Shown here one piece after another: positions 1-7,909 of a DNA stretch of 64,000 nucleotides. Position 1 is the stretch's first letter. Every line of letters begins with the position of its first letter. The DNA comes from [Enterobacter] lignolyticus SCF1 (lineage in GTDB: Bacteria; Pseudomonadota; Gammaproteobacteria; Enterobacterales; Enterobacteriaceae): assembly GCF_000164865.1 (NCBI RefSeq), contig NC_014618.1, positions 1,984,001 through 2,048,000 on the forward strand, read 5' to 3'. Both the position numbers and the translations under genes were made by a program. Under the pieces are notes generated by a model that saw nothing but the letters and a program-made list of their open reading frames with translations, did no database searches and had not been told where the DNA came from.

Positions 1-1392
1 ATCGCAAAAGCCCGGGAAGAGAGCGCTGCCAGGGAGGCGGTGGCAGAATCTGACCGCCAGAAATATGCCGCCCAGGCACAGTCGAACTACGCCAGAACCC
101 AGTCTGCGCTGGAGAAGTACACCGCCCGCCAGAACGAGCTGAACAGGGCGCTGAAGGAGGGACGCATCCTTCAGGCAGACTACAACATCAACCTGTCTGC
201 CGCGAAAAAGGAGTATGAAGACTCCCTGAAGAAGCTGCACAAGGCCCCGGCGGTGAAAACGCCGGCAGGTGTCCGGTCCATGGACACCGCCAGCGCGCAG
301 ACACTGGAGCTGGAAGCGCAACTGCGTACGCTCCGGGAGCATAAAAGCCTCACCGATACCATCAGCCAGCAGCGGCAGGAGCTGTGGAAACAGCAGTCCC
401 GTTTCTCTGTGCTGGAAGAGGCCGCCAAAAAGCGTGCCCTGACCAGCGATGAACAGTCGCTGCTGGCGAACAAAAACGAGGTGCTGGCGCGGGCGGAAGT
501 GAATGCCCGGCTCGGCGATCAGATTGTGGCGCAGGAGCGGCTCAACCGCCTGCAGGACACCTCGCAAAAGTACGTGACCCAAATCAGCGAGAAGACCCGG
601 GCGCTGGTGGCAGGGGGCAGCCTGAGCAGCCGCGCTGCCCAGCGACAGAATGAAGAGGCGCAGCTGCGGCAGGGCTGGATGAATGCCGGGGGCACTGATG
701 CGGATCAGGGCTACCAGAACGAGCTGGCGGCGCTGAAAAACTACTATGCCGGGCAGGACCGCCTGCGGGGGGACTGGCAGGCAGGGGCAAAATCCGCCTG
801 GGCAGAGTATTCGGAAGCCGCCGGTGATGCCTACGGGCAGATGAAATCCTTTGCGGCCAGTACCTTTGACGGTATCGGCCAGAACATGGCGGACATGCTG
901 ACCACCGGGAAGGCCAACTGGGCGGACTTTACCCGATCGACGCTTTCCATGCTGACCCAAATCATGATGAAGCAGGCAATGGTGGGTCTGGTGGATTCCG
1001 CCTCCTCCTGGCTCGGTTTTGCCTCCGGCGGATATACCGGTTCGGGCGGGAAATACGAGCCTGCCGGCGTGGTACACCGCGGCGAATTTGTCTTTACCAA
1101 AGAGGCAACCAGCCGGATCGGCGTTGGTAATCTGTACCGGATGATGCGCGGCTATGCGACGGGAGGGCTGGTCGGCGGCAGCGGTAGCGGCGGCGTGGTA
1201 TCTCCGATGGGGATCAGCGTCTACGCCCCGGTGTCGGTCACCACCGGCCAGAACGACGACGGGAAGGCGCAGGCGAACGGCGATGCACTCAGCAAGGCGT
1301 ACCAGCAGGTGATTGATCGCTCTGTCCGGGACGGCATCACCCGGGAAACCCGTCCTGGCGGCATCATCTGGAACGCGAGCAAACAGAGGTAA
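1..1392 (+). CDS. phage tail tape-measure protein, C-terminal part
   Basis: The reading frame is open from base 1, so this is the last ~463 residues of a longer protein that begins left of the window. The first half is charged, Gln/Glu/Lys/Arg-rich and heptad-like, as expected of the coiled coil that sets tail length in siphoviruses. The last third has the lambda H-type C-terminus: a hydrophobic stretch (SMLTQIMMKQAMVGLVD) followed by Gly-rich loops with the GEFVFTKEAT box. It sits immediately before M, L, K, I and J homologues, in lambda order. Role (family knowledge): measures the tail and is ejected during DNA injection. The missing N-terminus is only an effect of the window edge. Confidence 0.9.
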   Translation: MAKAREESAAREAVAESDRQKYAAQAQSNYARTQSALEKYTARQNELNRALKEGRILQADYNINLSAAKKEYEDSLKKLHKAPAVKTPAGVRSMDTASAQTLELEAQLRTLREHKSLTDTISQQRQELWKQQSRFSVLEEAAKKRALTSDEQSLLANKNEVLARAEVNARLGDQIVAQERLNRLQDTSQKYVTQISEKTRALVAGGSLSSRAAQRQNEEAQLRQGWMNAGGTDADQGYQNELAALKNYYAGQDRLRGDWQAGAKSAWAEYSEAAGDAYGQMKSFAASTFDGIGQNMADMLTTGKANWADFTRSTLSMLTQIMMKQAMVGLVDSASSWLGFASGGYTGSGGKYEPAGVVHRGEFVFTKEATSRIGVGNLYRMMRGYATGGLVGGSGSGGVVSPMGISVYAPVSVTTGQNDDGKAQANGDALSKAYQQVIDRSVRDGITRETRPGGIIWNASKQR

Positions 1393-1394
1393 CC

Positions 1395-1742
1395 ATGGCG
1401 ATTGAACATTTTGCCTGGCGAATTCAGGCCGCCAGCCAGCCCACGCTGAAGAGCAAGGATACCGTCAGAGTGGCCCGGTTTGGCGAAGGGTATAAACAGG
1501 TCAGCGGTGCGGGTCTGCATGACGAAGAGCTCAGCTATGCGTTTTCGTTTACCGGCAAACCAGATACGGCCAGAGAAATCCACGCATTCCTGCGCAGGCA
1601 CAAAACGAAGGCGTTCACGTTCACCCCGCCCGGCGGTGAACTCACACTCTGGCGCGTGGAGGCTGACAGCCTCCAGCGGGTCACTAAAAGCAAGACGGTG
1701 GAAACCGTCACGGCCACCTTTGAACAGGCGTTTGCACCATGA
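1395..1742 (+). CDS. phage minor tail protein M-like
   Basis: 115 residues, the usual size for lambda M-type tail-tip proteins. The N-terminus (MAIEHFAWRIQAAS) and the central F-G-E-G-Y-K-Q motif fit the family (DUF-type phage minor tail protein M). It begins 3 nt after the tape-measure stop, and its own stop overlaps the start of the next gene by 4 nt (ATGA), so translation is probably coupled. In lambda, M acts in assembly of the tail initiator complex at the distal tip. Identification rests on size, motif and position between H-like and L-like genes. Confidence 0.85.
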   Translation: MAIEHFAWRIQAASQPTLKSKDTVRVARFGEGYKQVSGAGLHDEELSYAFSFTGKPDTAREIHAFLRRHKTKAFTFTPPGGELTLWRVEADSLQRVTKSKTVETVTATFEQAFAP

Positions 1743-2494
1743 GTCTTAACTGCGATTATCAGAAACTGGAGCCGGGCAATACGGTCCGGCTGTTTGATGT
1801 GGACGGCACCGCCTTTGGCGTCGGGGGCGTGCTGTATTTTCATGCCCACAATATTGCGCACACGCCAGAGGAAATTGCGGCCGCCGGCGGCGATGAGGAC
1901 AAACTGCCTGCCAAATCCCTCTGGTGGCAGGGGCGGGAATACAAAGCCTGGCCCTGCCAGATTGAAGGGATCGAAACGTCAACGGACGGCACCAGCGCGC
2001 AGCCCACGCTGTCGGTCGCCAACCTGGACGGCTCCATCACCGCGCTTTGTCTGGCGTATGATGATTTGCTGCAGGCGAAGGTGACCATCCACGACACGCT
2101 GGCACAGTACCTGGACGCCAGAAACTTCCCGGCGGGCAACCCGTCAGCGGACCCCCTGCAGGAAAAGCTGAAGGTGTTTTATATCGATGCCAAGAGCAGC
2201 GAAACGAATGAGGTTGTGGCGTTTACCCTCTCCAGCCCGATGGACCTGCAGGGGCTGATGATCCCCACGCGTCAGCTGCATTCGCTGTGCACCTGGTGTA
2301 TCCGCAACAAGTACCGCTCCGGCGATGGCTGTGACTACGCCGGGACGCGCTATTTCGACAAACACAATAACCCGGTCGATGATCCCTCCCGCGATGAATG
2401 CAACGGTATGCTGACGGCGTGCAGGCTGCGGTTTGGGGAAGGCAACGAGCTGCCGTTTGGCGGCTTCCCGGGAACTTCCCTTATCAGGAGCTGA
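1739..2494 (+). CDS. phage minor tail protein L-like
   Basis: 251 residues. Lambda L family: a beta-rich N-terminal half and a C-terminal Cys-containing part with CTWCIRNKYRSGDGCDYAG. Family knowledge: the corresponding cysteines of lambda L bind an iron-sulfur cluster; four Cys lie in the last 70 residues here. It forms part of the tail tip together with J and I. Overlaps M by 4 nt, and the next gene (K) starts 1 nt after its stop, so it belongs to one tightly packed late operon. Confidence 0.88.
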   Translation: MSLNCDYQKLEPGNTVRLFDVDGTAFGVGGVLYFHAHNIAHTPEEIAAAGGDEDKLPAKSLWWQGREYKAWPCQIEGIETSTDGTSAQPTLSVANLDGSITALCLAYDDLLQAKVTIHDTLAQYLDARNFPAGNPSADPLQEKLKVFYIDAKSSETNEVVAFTLSSPMDLQGLMIPTRQLHSLCTWCIRNKYRSGDGCDYAGTRYFDKHNNPVDDPSRDECNGMLTACRLRFGEGNELPFGGFPGTSLIRS

Positions 2495-2495
2495 T

Positions 2496-3206
2496 ATGCG
2501 GCAGAAAATTATCGATGCCATCCTGGCGCACGCCGCCGCCGAGTACCCGCAGGAGTGCTGCGGGGTGGTCGTGCAAAAGGGTCGGGTACAGCGTTATCTT
2601 CCCTGCCGGAATATTGCCGCTGATCCGGCGGAGCACTTTTACCTGTCGCCGGAGGACTACGCCACAGCGGAGGACCGGGGAACGGTGATCGCCATCGTTC
2701 ACAGTCATCCCGACGCCACCACCCAGCCGAGCGAGCTGGACAAAGCGCAGTGCGACGCCACGCTGCTGCCCTGGCATATTGTGAGCTGGCCGGAAGGCGA
2801 CCTGCGTACTATTCAGCCCCGCGGGGAACTGCCATTACTCGAGCGTCCGTTTGTGCTCGGTCACAGCGACTGCTGGGGGCTGGTGATGAGCTACTTCCGG
2901 CAGATGCACGGCGTTGAGCTGACGGATTACCGTGTCGATTATCCCTGGTGGGAGGATCAGTACCCGGATAACTTTTACCAGGACTGCTGGTATGAGTGCG
3001 GTTTTCGGGAATTCAGTGGGGCACCGCAGCCCGGTGACATGGTGATCATGCAGGTACAGGCGAACAAGTGGAACCATGCCGGGATATTGCTGGAGGGGAA
3101 TATGCTCCTGCACCATCTTTACGGCCACCTGAGCCAGCGCGTTCCTTATGGCGGATACTGGCAGGAACGGACTATGAAGATTTTGCGCCACAGGTCTCTG
3201 TGCTAA
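2496..3206 (+). CDS. phage tail assembly protein K-like, JAMM plus NlpC/P60 domains
   Basis: 236 residues from the ATG that follows the L stop directly; longer upstream reading only overlaps L. Two enzyme domains are visible. Residues ~1-110 carry a JAB/MPN metalloprotease motif: H69-x-H71, then S79 and D82 (HSHP...SELD). Residues ~115-236 are an NlpC/P60 Cys peptidase with C126 (HSDCWG) and a likely partner H194 (WNHAG). The family is lambda K; it may process tail-tip components or peptidoglycan. Both active sites look intact. It ends 31 nt before an inserted lipoprotein gene rather than running directly into I. Confidence 0.88.
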   Translation: MRQKIIDAILAHAAAEYPQECCGVVVQKGRVQRYLPCRNIAADPAEHFYLSPEDYATAEDRGTVIAIVHSHPDATTQPSELDKAQCDATLLPWHIVSWPEGDLRTIQPRGELPLLERPFVLGHSDCWGLVMSYFRQMHGVELTDYRVDYPWWEDQYPDNFYQDCWYECGFREFSGAPQPGDMVIMQVQANKWNHAGILLEGNMLLHHLYGHLSQRVPYGGYWQERTMKILRHRSLC

Positions 3207-3237
3207 CCTTTGGGGAAATCAACAAAGGGAATGGGAT

Positions 3238-3663
3238 ATGAGAAAAATATTTCTGGTCTTGTCCGCAATTATACTGGCTGGCTGTGCGACAGAATCGGTC
3301 ACAACGGAACATGCGCGCCCTGTTCCTGCAGAGCGAATTCTGGCTTCAGGGAATGGCAGTTCAACAATAACGGTAACTAGAGATAAAGGCTGGTTTGCTG
3401 GTGGTGGTTGCTTTGTTGAATTAACCGTTGATGGTAAATCATATGCAAGAATTGATACTGGTGAGACAGTGAATATAAAAGTTGAGCCAGGTCGCCATAT
3501 TCTTGGTATTTCTGGTGATTCTCAAGGGAAAGGATTATGCGGTTTCAAGGTGGGTCAACCACTAAAAGAGACCTCAACGAATTTGAGTATCAGTGAGTTA
3601 CAGAAATTTAGAATAACTGGCGATGCAAACTCAGGATTAGATATAAGACCAACTGCAATATAA
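3238..3663 (+). CDS. prophage lipoprotein inserted in tail operon (moron)
   Basis: 141 residues with a clear lipoprotein signal: short basic N-terminus (MRK), hydrophobic core, and lipobox L-A-G-C with Cys16; residue 17 is Ala, which predicts outer-membrane sorting. The mature part is Gly/Ser/Thr-rich and contains two further Cys (in GGGCF and LCGF) that could form a disulphide. I do not recognise the family. It lies between K and I, where lambda has no gene, is clearly richer in A/T than its neighbours, has its own ribosome site (AAAGGGA) and is followed by a hairpin terminator. These are the marks of a lysogeny-expressed moron gene; superinfection exclusion or serum resistance are possible roles but are inference only. 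Confidence 0.8.
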   Translation: MRKIFLVLSAIILAGCATESVTTEHARPVPAERILASGNGSSTITVTRDKGWFAGGGCFVELTVDGKSYARIDTGETVNIKVEPGRHILGISGDSQGKGLCGFKVGQPLKETSTNLSISELQKFRITGDANSGLDIRPTAI

Positions 3664-3681
3664 ATTGTTAAATTCAAAACG

Positions 3682-3702
3682 ACCTCCTTTGGGAGGTTTT
3701 TT
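3682..3702 (+). terminator. intrinsic terminator after the lipoprotein gene
   Basis: Stem ACCTCC / GGAGGT with a TTTG loop and six T. It stands inside the late operon, 13 nt before the start codon of gene I, so late transcription must read through it (late antitermination would do this), while transcripts of the lipoprotein gene alone would stop. Confidence 0.75.
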
Positions 3703-3715
3703 ATTTGGTGAAAAT

Positions 3716-4303
3716 ATGCAAGAGATAATGACGCGAATTGAACTTGGTGGCGATTTGGGGAAGGTTTTTGGCAAAATTCATCATCGTTTAATTAGTAAAG
3801 CCCATGAAGCAACAAGAGCATTAGCCGCCACCGTTGATGGATTTGAAAAGTATATGCTGTCAAGTAAGCGACGCGGGATAACCTATGCAGTATTTAAGGG
3901 AAAGAAAAATATTGGTGAGGATGATTTAGGTTATCCAGTTACAGGCGAGGTTATTCGGGTTGTCCCTGTAATTATAGGAAGCAAGAAAGCAGGGTTACTT
4001 CAAACTATTTTAGGAGCTGTTCTTGTCGTGGCTGGTTATGCGCTATCCGGATTTACTGGTGGTGCAAGTTTAGCTCTGGTGGCGCCCGGTGTTGCTCTTA
4101 TGGCTGGTGGTGTTATCCAAATGCTTTCCCCCCAACCTGCAGGACTGGCGAGCAAACAAGATCCGGATAACCGGGCTTCCTATGCTTTCGGCGGAGTAAC
4201 GAATACCACAGCACAGGGCAACCCTGTACCGCTTCTTTACGGTAAACGCCGGATCGGCGGCGCCATCATATCAGCGGGGATTTACGTCGAAGATAAGCAA
4301 TAA
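3716..4303 (+). CDS. phage tail assembly protein I-like
   Basis: 195 residues from the ATG preceded by GGTG; a 17-residue upstream extension would run through the terminator hairpin and is rejected. Lambda I family: N-terminal ubiquitin-like-fold part (~1-90), a hydrophobic Gly/Ala-rich middle that looks membrane-active (two segments, ~90-140), and the conserved C-terminal NPVPLLYGKRRIGGAIIS motif. Role (family): helps J assemble at the tail tip and is then removed. The N-terminal two thirds is A/T-rich like the lipoprotein gene, while the last third returns to the G/C-rich style of J, suggesting a recombination joint near 4130-4190. Confidence 0.82.
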   Translation: MQEIMTRIELGGDLGKVFGKIHHRLISKAHEATRALAATVDGFEKYMLSSKRRGITYAVFKGKKNIGEDDLGYPVTGEVIRVVPVIIGSKKAGLLQTILGAVLVVAGYALSGFTGGASLALVAPGVALMAGGVIQMLSPQPAGLASKQDPDNRASYAFGGVTNTTAQGNPVPLLYGKRRIGGAIISAGIYVEDKQ

Positions 4304-4320
4304 CCATCCTTCTTTCCATC

Positions 4321-4343
4321 AACCACCTTCGGGTGGTTTTTTT
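4321..4343 (+). terminator. intrinsic terminator between I and J
   Basis: Stem ACCACC / GGTGGT with a TTCG tetraloop and seven T, 12 nt before the J start codon. Architecture (hairpin, T-run, GGTG, ATG) mirrors the one before I. The 23 nt are identical to the terminator downstream of the leuZ fragment at 12824-12846. Confidence 0.72.
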
Positions 4344-4354
4344 ATGGGTGCAAT

Positions 4355-7300
4355 ATGGCACAGCGTAAAATTTCTGGCCGCAAAGGTGGCAGCTCAAAAC
4401 AACGTACCCCCACAGAACAACCTGATGACCTGCAGTCTGTTGCAAAAGCAAAGGTCCTGATCGCGCTGGGAGAAGGTGAGTTCGCCGGCGCGCTGACGGC
4501 CCGGGATATCTACCTGGACGGCACGCCGTTGCAGAATGCCGATGGCTCTCTGAACTTCGGCGGCGTGGCCTGGGATTTTCGCGCCGGGAATCAGGCGCAG
4601 CCCTATATTCAGGGGATACCCGGTACCGAAAATGAAATCAATGTCGGCACGGACGTTTCCAGCAGCGCGGCCTGGACGCATACCTTCACAAATACCCAGC
4701 TCTCCGCCGTGCGCCTGCGCCTCAAGTGGGGCTCGCTGTATAAGCAGGAGAATGACGGCGATCTGGTGGGCTATTCCGTGGCCTATGCGATCGAACTGCA
4801 GACGAACGGCGGGGGATTCGCAACCGTCATTAATACCACCGTCACCGGGAAAACCACCTCGGGCTATGAGCGCAGCCACCGTATCGATTTACCCCGCGGC
4901 GCCAGCACCTGGACCGTTCGCCTGCGTAAACTCACCGCTGACGCCAACAGCGCCAAAATTGGCGACAAAATGACGATCCAGAGTTACACCGAGGTCATCG
5001 ACGCCAAGCTGCGTTATCCCAACACGGCGTTGCTGTATGTTGAGTTTGATTCCAGCCAGTTTAACGGGTCTATACCTCAGATTTCCTGCGAGCCGCGCGG
5101 GCGCGTTATCCGTGTGCCGGACAACTATGACCCGGCAACCCGGGTTTATAACGGCACCTGGGCCGGGGCGTTTAAGTGGGCATGGACCGATAACCCGGCG
5201 TGGGTTTTTTACGATCTGGTGGTGACGGATCGCTTTGGTCTGGGTCACCGGCTGACAGCCGCCAATATTGATAAATGGGCGCTGTACCAGGTGGCGCAGT
5301 ATTGCGACCAGCGGGTACCGGACGGGAAGGGCGGCAGCGGGACCGAGCCGCGCTATACCTGCAACGTGTACGTACAGGACCGGAACGACGCCTACACCGT
5401 GCTGCGGGATTTTGCGGCGATATTCCGCGGGATGACCTACTGGGGCGGCGATCAGATTGTGGCGCTGGCGGACATGCCGCGCGATATCGATTATTCCTAT
5501 ACCCGCGCCAACGTCATCGACGGGATTTTCACGTACGCCAGCAGCACCACCAAAACCCGTTACACCACGGCGCTGGTTTCCTGGTCGGATCCGGCAAACG
5601 CCTACGCTGATGCCATGGAGCCGGTCTTTGAACAGCCGCTGGTGGCGCGCTACGGTTTTAACCAGCTGGAAGTGACCGCCATTGGCTGCACCCGGCAGTC
5701 AGAAGCCAACCGTAAAGGCCGCTGGGGCATCCTCACTAACAACAAAGACCGTGTGGTGACGTTTTCCGTAGGGCTCGATGGCAACATCCCGCAGCCGGGT
5801 TATATCATCGCGGTCGCGGATGAAATGCTGTCCGGCAAAGTCACCGGCGGACGCATCAGCAAGGTGAATGGCCGGGTGATAACACTGGACCGTGTACCCG
5901 ATGCCGCAGCAGGCGACAGGCTTATCCTTAACCTGCCGTCGGGTGCGTCGCAGAGCCGGACCATTCAGTCCATCAACGGTGAGGCGGTGACGGTCACGAC
6001 GACGTACAGCGAAACGCCGGAGCCGGAATGCGTCTGGGTGGTGGAATCCGACACGCTCTATGCGCAGCAGTACCGGGTGGTCAGCGTCGCCGACAATAAT
6101 GACGGCACCTTCACCATTTCCGCTGCCGCACACGACCCGGATAAATATGCCCGTATCGATACCGGCGCCATTATTGACGATCGCCCGGTCAGCGTGATCC
6201 CGCCAGGCAATCAGGCAGCACCGGCTAATATCGTGATCGGCAGCTATTCCGTCGTGAACCAGGGCATCAGCCTGGAGACGATGCGCGCGACCTGGGATAA
6301 GGCCGACAACGCCATTTCTTATGAGGCGCAGTGGCGCCGCAACGACGGGAACTGGGTGAACGTGCCGCGCAACTCGACGACCAGCTTCGAGGTGCCGTCA
6401 ATTTACGCCGGGCGCTATCTGGTCCGCGTCCGTGCCATCAACGCGGCGGAGATATCCAGCGGCTGGGGCTACTCGGAAGAGAAAACGCTGACCGGGAAAG
6501 TGGGCAACCCGCCAAAACCCGTGGGCTTCATGACCACGGCAATCAACTGGGGTATCCGGCTGAACTGGGGATTCCCGGAGAACACCGCCGACACCCTGAA
6601 AACCGAAATTCAGTACACCCCCAATTCCGATCAGTCGGAGCCGATGCTGCTCAGCGATGTACCGTATCCGGCAGCCGAGTACACGCAGCTCGGGCTGAAG
6701 GCCGGGCAGATATTCTGGTACCGCGCGCAGCTGGTCGACAAAACGGGCAATGAGTCAGGATGGACAGACTGGATCAGGGGGATGTCCAACGCCGATGCGG
6801 ATGATTACCTGGGCGATATTGCCAGTGACTTTCTGACGTCGGAAGACGGTGACCGCCTGACCAGTGATATTGACACCAGCCTGGAAGCTGCGCTGCAGAA
6901 CGCGCTGAACAACAAAGCCACTGTCGATCACCAGTGGGAGCAGTACGGAACGGTGCGCGCCGATATTCTCGTCGTGAAGACGACGATCGCCGACGTCGAC
7001 AAGGCCATGGCCGAGCTCTCGACGACGGTGCAGGCGCAGATTGACGATGTGACGGCCACACTGGAAGACAAGCTGACCGCCACGGTCGACGCCGACGGCG
7101 CCACGGCGATCCACACGCTGAAGGCCGGGGTCCGGATAAACGGCGTGATGTACAACGCCGGGATGAGCATCGCGGTGCTGGCGGAGGCCGGGAAGCCGGT
7201 AGTGACGCGTATCGGGTTTAACGCTAACCAGTTTGTCCTGATGAGCGGCAGCGGTGATGCGCAGTATTCTCCGTTCTCGGTCATTAACGGGCAGGTCTTT

Positions 7301-7882
7301 ATCAGTGACGCCTTTATCCACGACGGCACCATCACTAACGCCAAAATCGGCAACGAGATTTATTCCCTGAATTATGTGAAAGGCATCAGCGGCTGGCGGA
7401 TTGCGAAGAACGGTGACGCCGAACTTAATAACGTCATTGTTCGTGGCACGGTCTATGCCACGAATGGCTCGTTTACCGGCTATGTGAATGCTACCGACGG
7501 TACTTTTGCAGGGACAGTTCGCGCCAGCCGCTTCATCGGAGATATCGCTAACATGGGCGTTTACGGTGATGTTGCCGTGTCTGGCACAAATACCGGGACG
7601 CTGAACATGACCTACAACGACTCGACAGGGGAATACTTCGCCAAGAGTGTATGCATCAGCGCGGTGTTCTCAGGTCAGGGCGTCGTCACGCTGACGATAG
7701 ATGGAAATACCCGATCTTACAATCTGGGTAGCGGAACCACGATGGTCACGCTTCAGCACGCCATCAGGACGACAAAGCCAGTGGTTACGGCACAGATGGT
7801 GGTGCGTGGCGGTACGGGTGCTGCTGGAAAGATTGAATCCCCGCAAATGACAGTAAGCCGCGGTAGTGGCGCATTTTCATAA
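4355..7882 (+). CDS. phage tail tip / host specificity protein J-like
   Basis: 1175 residues, typical of lambda J (~1130). The N-terminal ~600 residues match the conserved J core, including the segment around GLGHRL-TAANIDKWALYQVAQYC. Two fibronectin type III-like repeats lie at ~625-810, with WRR/YEAQW-type strands. A helical segment with a DUF1983-like C-terminal part follows (~900-1060), then a short beta-rich distal tail. Function: central tail fibre, baseplate hub and receptor contact. The last ~120 residues are the variable, receptor-facing end. Downstream is a separate side-fibre gene, so host range may be shared between the two proteins. Confidence 0.93.
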   Translation: MAQRKISGRKGGSSKQRTPTEQPDDLQSVAKAKVLIALGEGEFAGALTARDIYLDGTPLQNADGSLNFGGVAWDFRAGNQAQPYIQGIPGTENEINVGTDVSSSAAWTHTFTNTQLSAVRLRLKWGSLYKQENDGDLVGYSVAYAIELQTNGGGFATVINTTVTGKTTSGYERSHRIDLPRGASTWTVRLRKLTADANSAKIGDKMTIQSYTEVIDAKLRYPNTALLYVEFDSSQFNGSIPQISCEPRGRVIRVPDNYDPATRVYNGTWAGAFKWAWTDNPAWVFYDLVVTDRFGLGHRLTAANIDKWALYQVAQYCDQRVPDGKGGSGTEPRYTCNVYVQDRNDAYTVLRDFAAIFRGMTYWGGDQIVALADMPRDIDYSYTRANVIDGIFTYASSTTKTRYTTALVSWSDPANAYADAMEPVFEQPLVARYGFNQLEVTAIGCTRQSEANRKGRWGILTNNKDRVVTFSVGLDGNIPQPGYIIAVADEMLSGKVTGGRISKVNGRVITLDRVPDAAAGDRLILNLPSGASQSRTIQSINGEAVTVTTTYSETPEPECVWVVESDTLYAQQYRVVSVADNNDGTFTISAAAHDPDKYARIDTGAIIDDRPVSVIPPGNQAAPANIVIGSYSVVNQGISLETMRATWDKADNAISYEAQWRRNDGNWVNVPRNSTTSFEVPSIYAGRYLVRVRAINAAEISSGWGYSEEKTLTGKVGNPPKPVGFMTTAINWGIRLNWGFPENTADTLKTEIQYTPNSDQSEPMLLSDVPYPAAEYTQLGLKAGQIFWYRAQLVDKTGNESGWTDWIRGMSNADADDYLGDIASDFLTSEDGDRLTSDIDTSLEAALQNALNNKATVDHQWEQYGTVRADILVVKTTIADVDKAMAELSTTVQAQIDDVTATLEDKLTATVDADGATAIHTLKAGVRINGVMYNAGMSIAVLAEAGKPVVTRIGFNANQFVLMSGSGDAQYSPFSVINGQVFISDAFIHDGTITNAKIGNEIYSLNYVKGISGWRIAKNGDAELNNVIVRGTVYATNGSFTGYVNATDGTFAGTVRASRFIGDIANMGVYGDVAVSGTNTGTLNMTYNDSTGEYFAKSVCISAVFSGQGVVTLTIDGNTRSYNLGSGTTMVTLQHAIRTTKPVVTAQMVVRGGTGAAGKIESPQMTVSRGSGAFS

Positions 7883-7909
7883 TTCCCCCTTGTAAACTAT
7901 GGAGACGAT

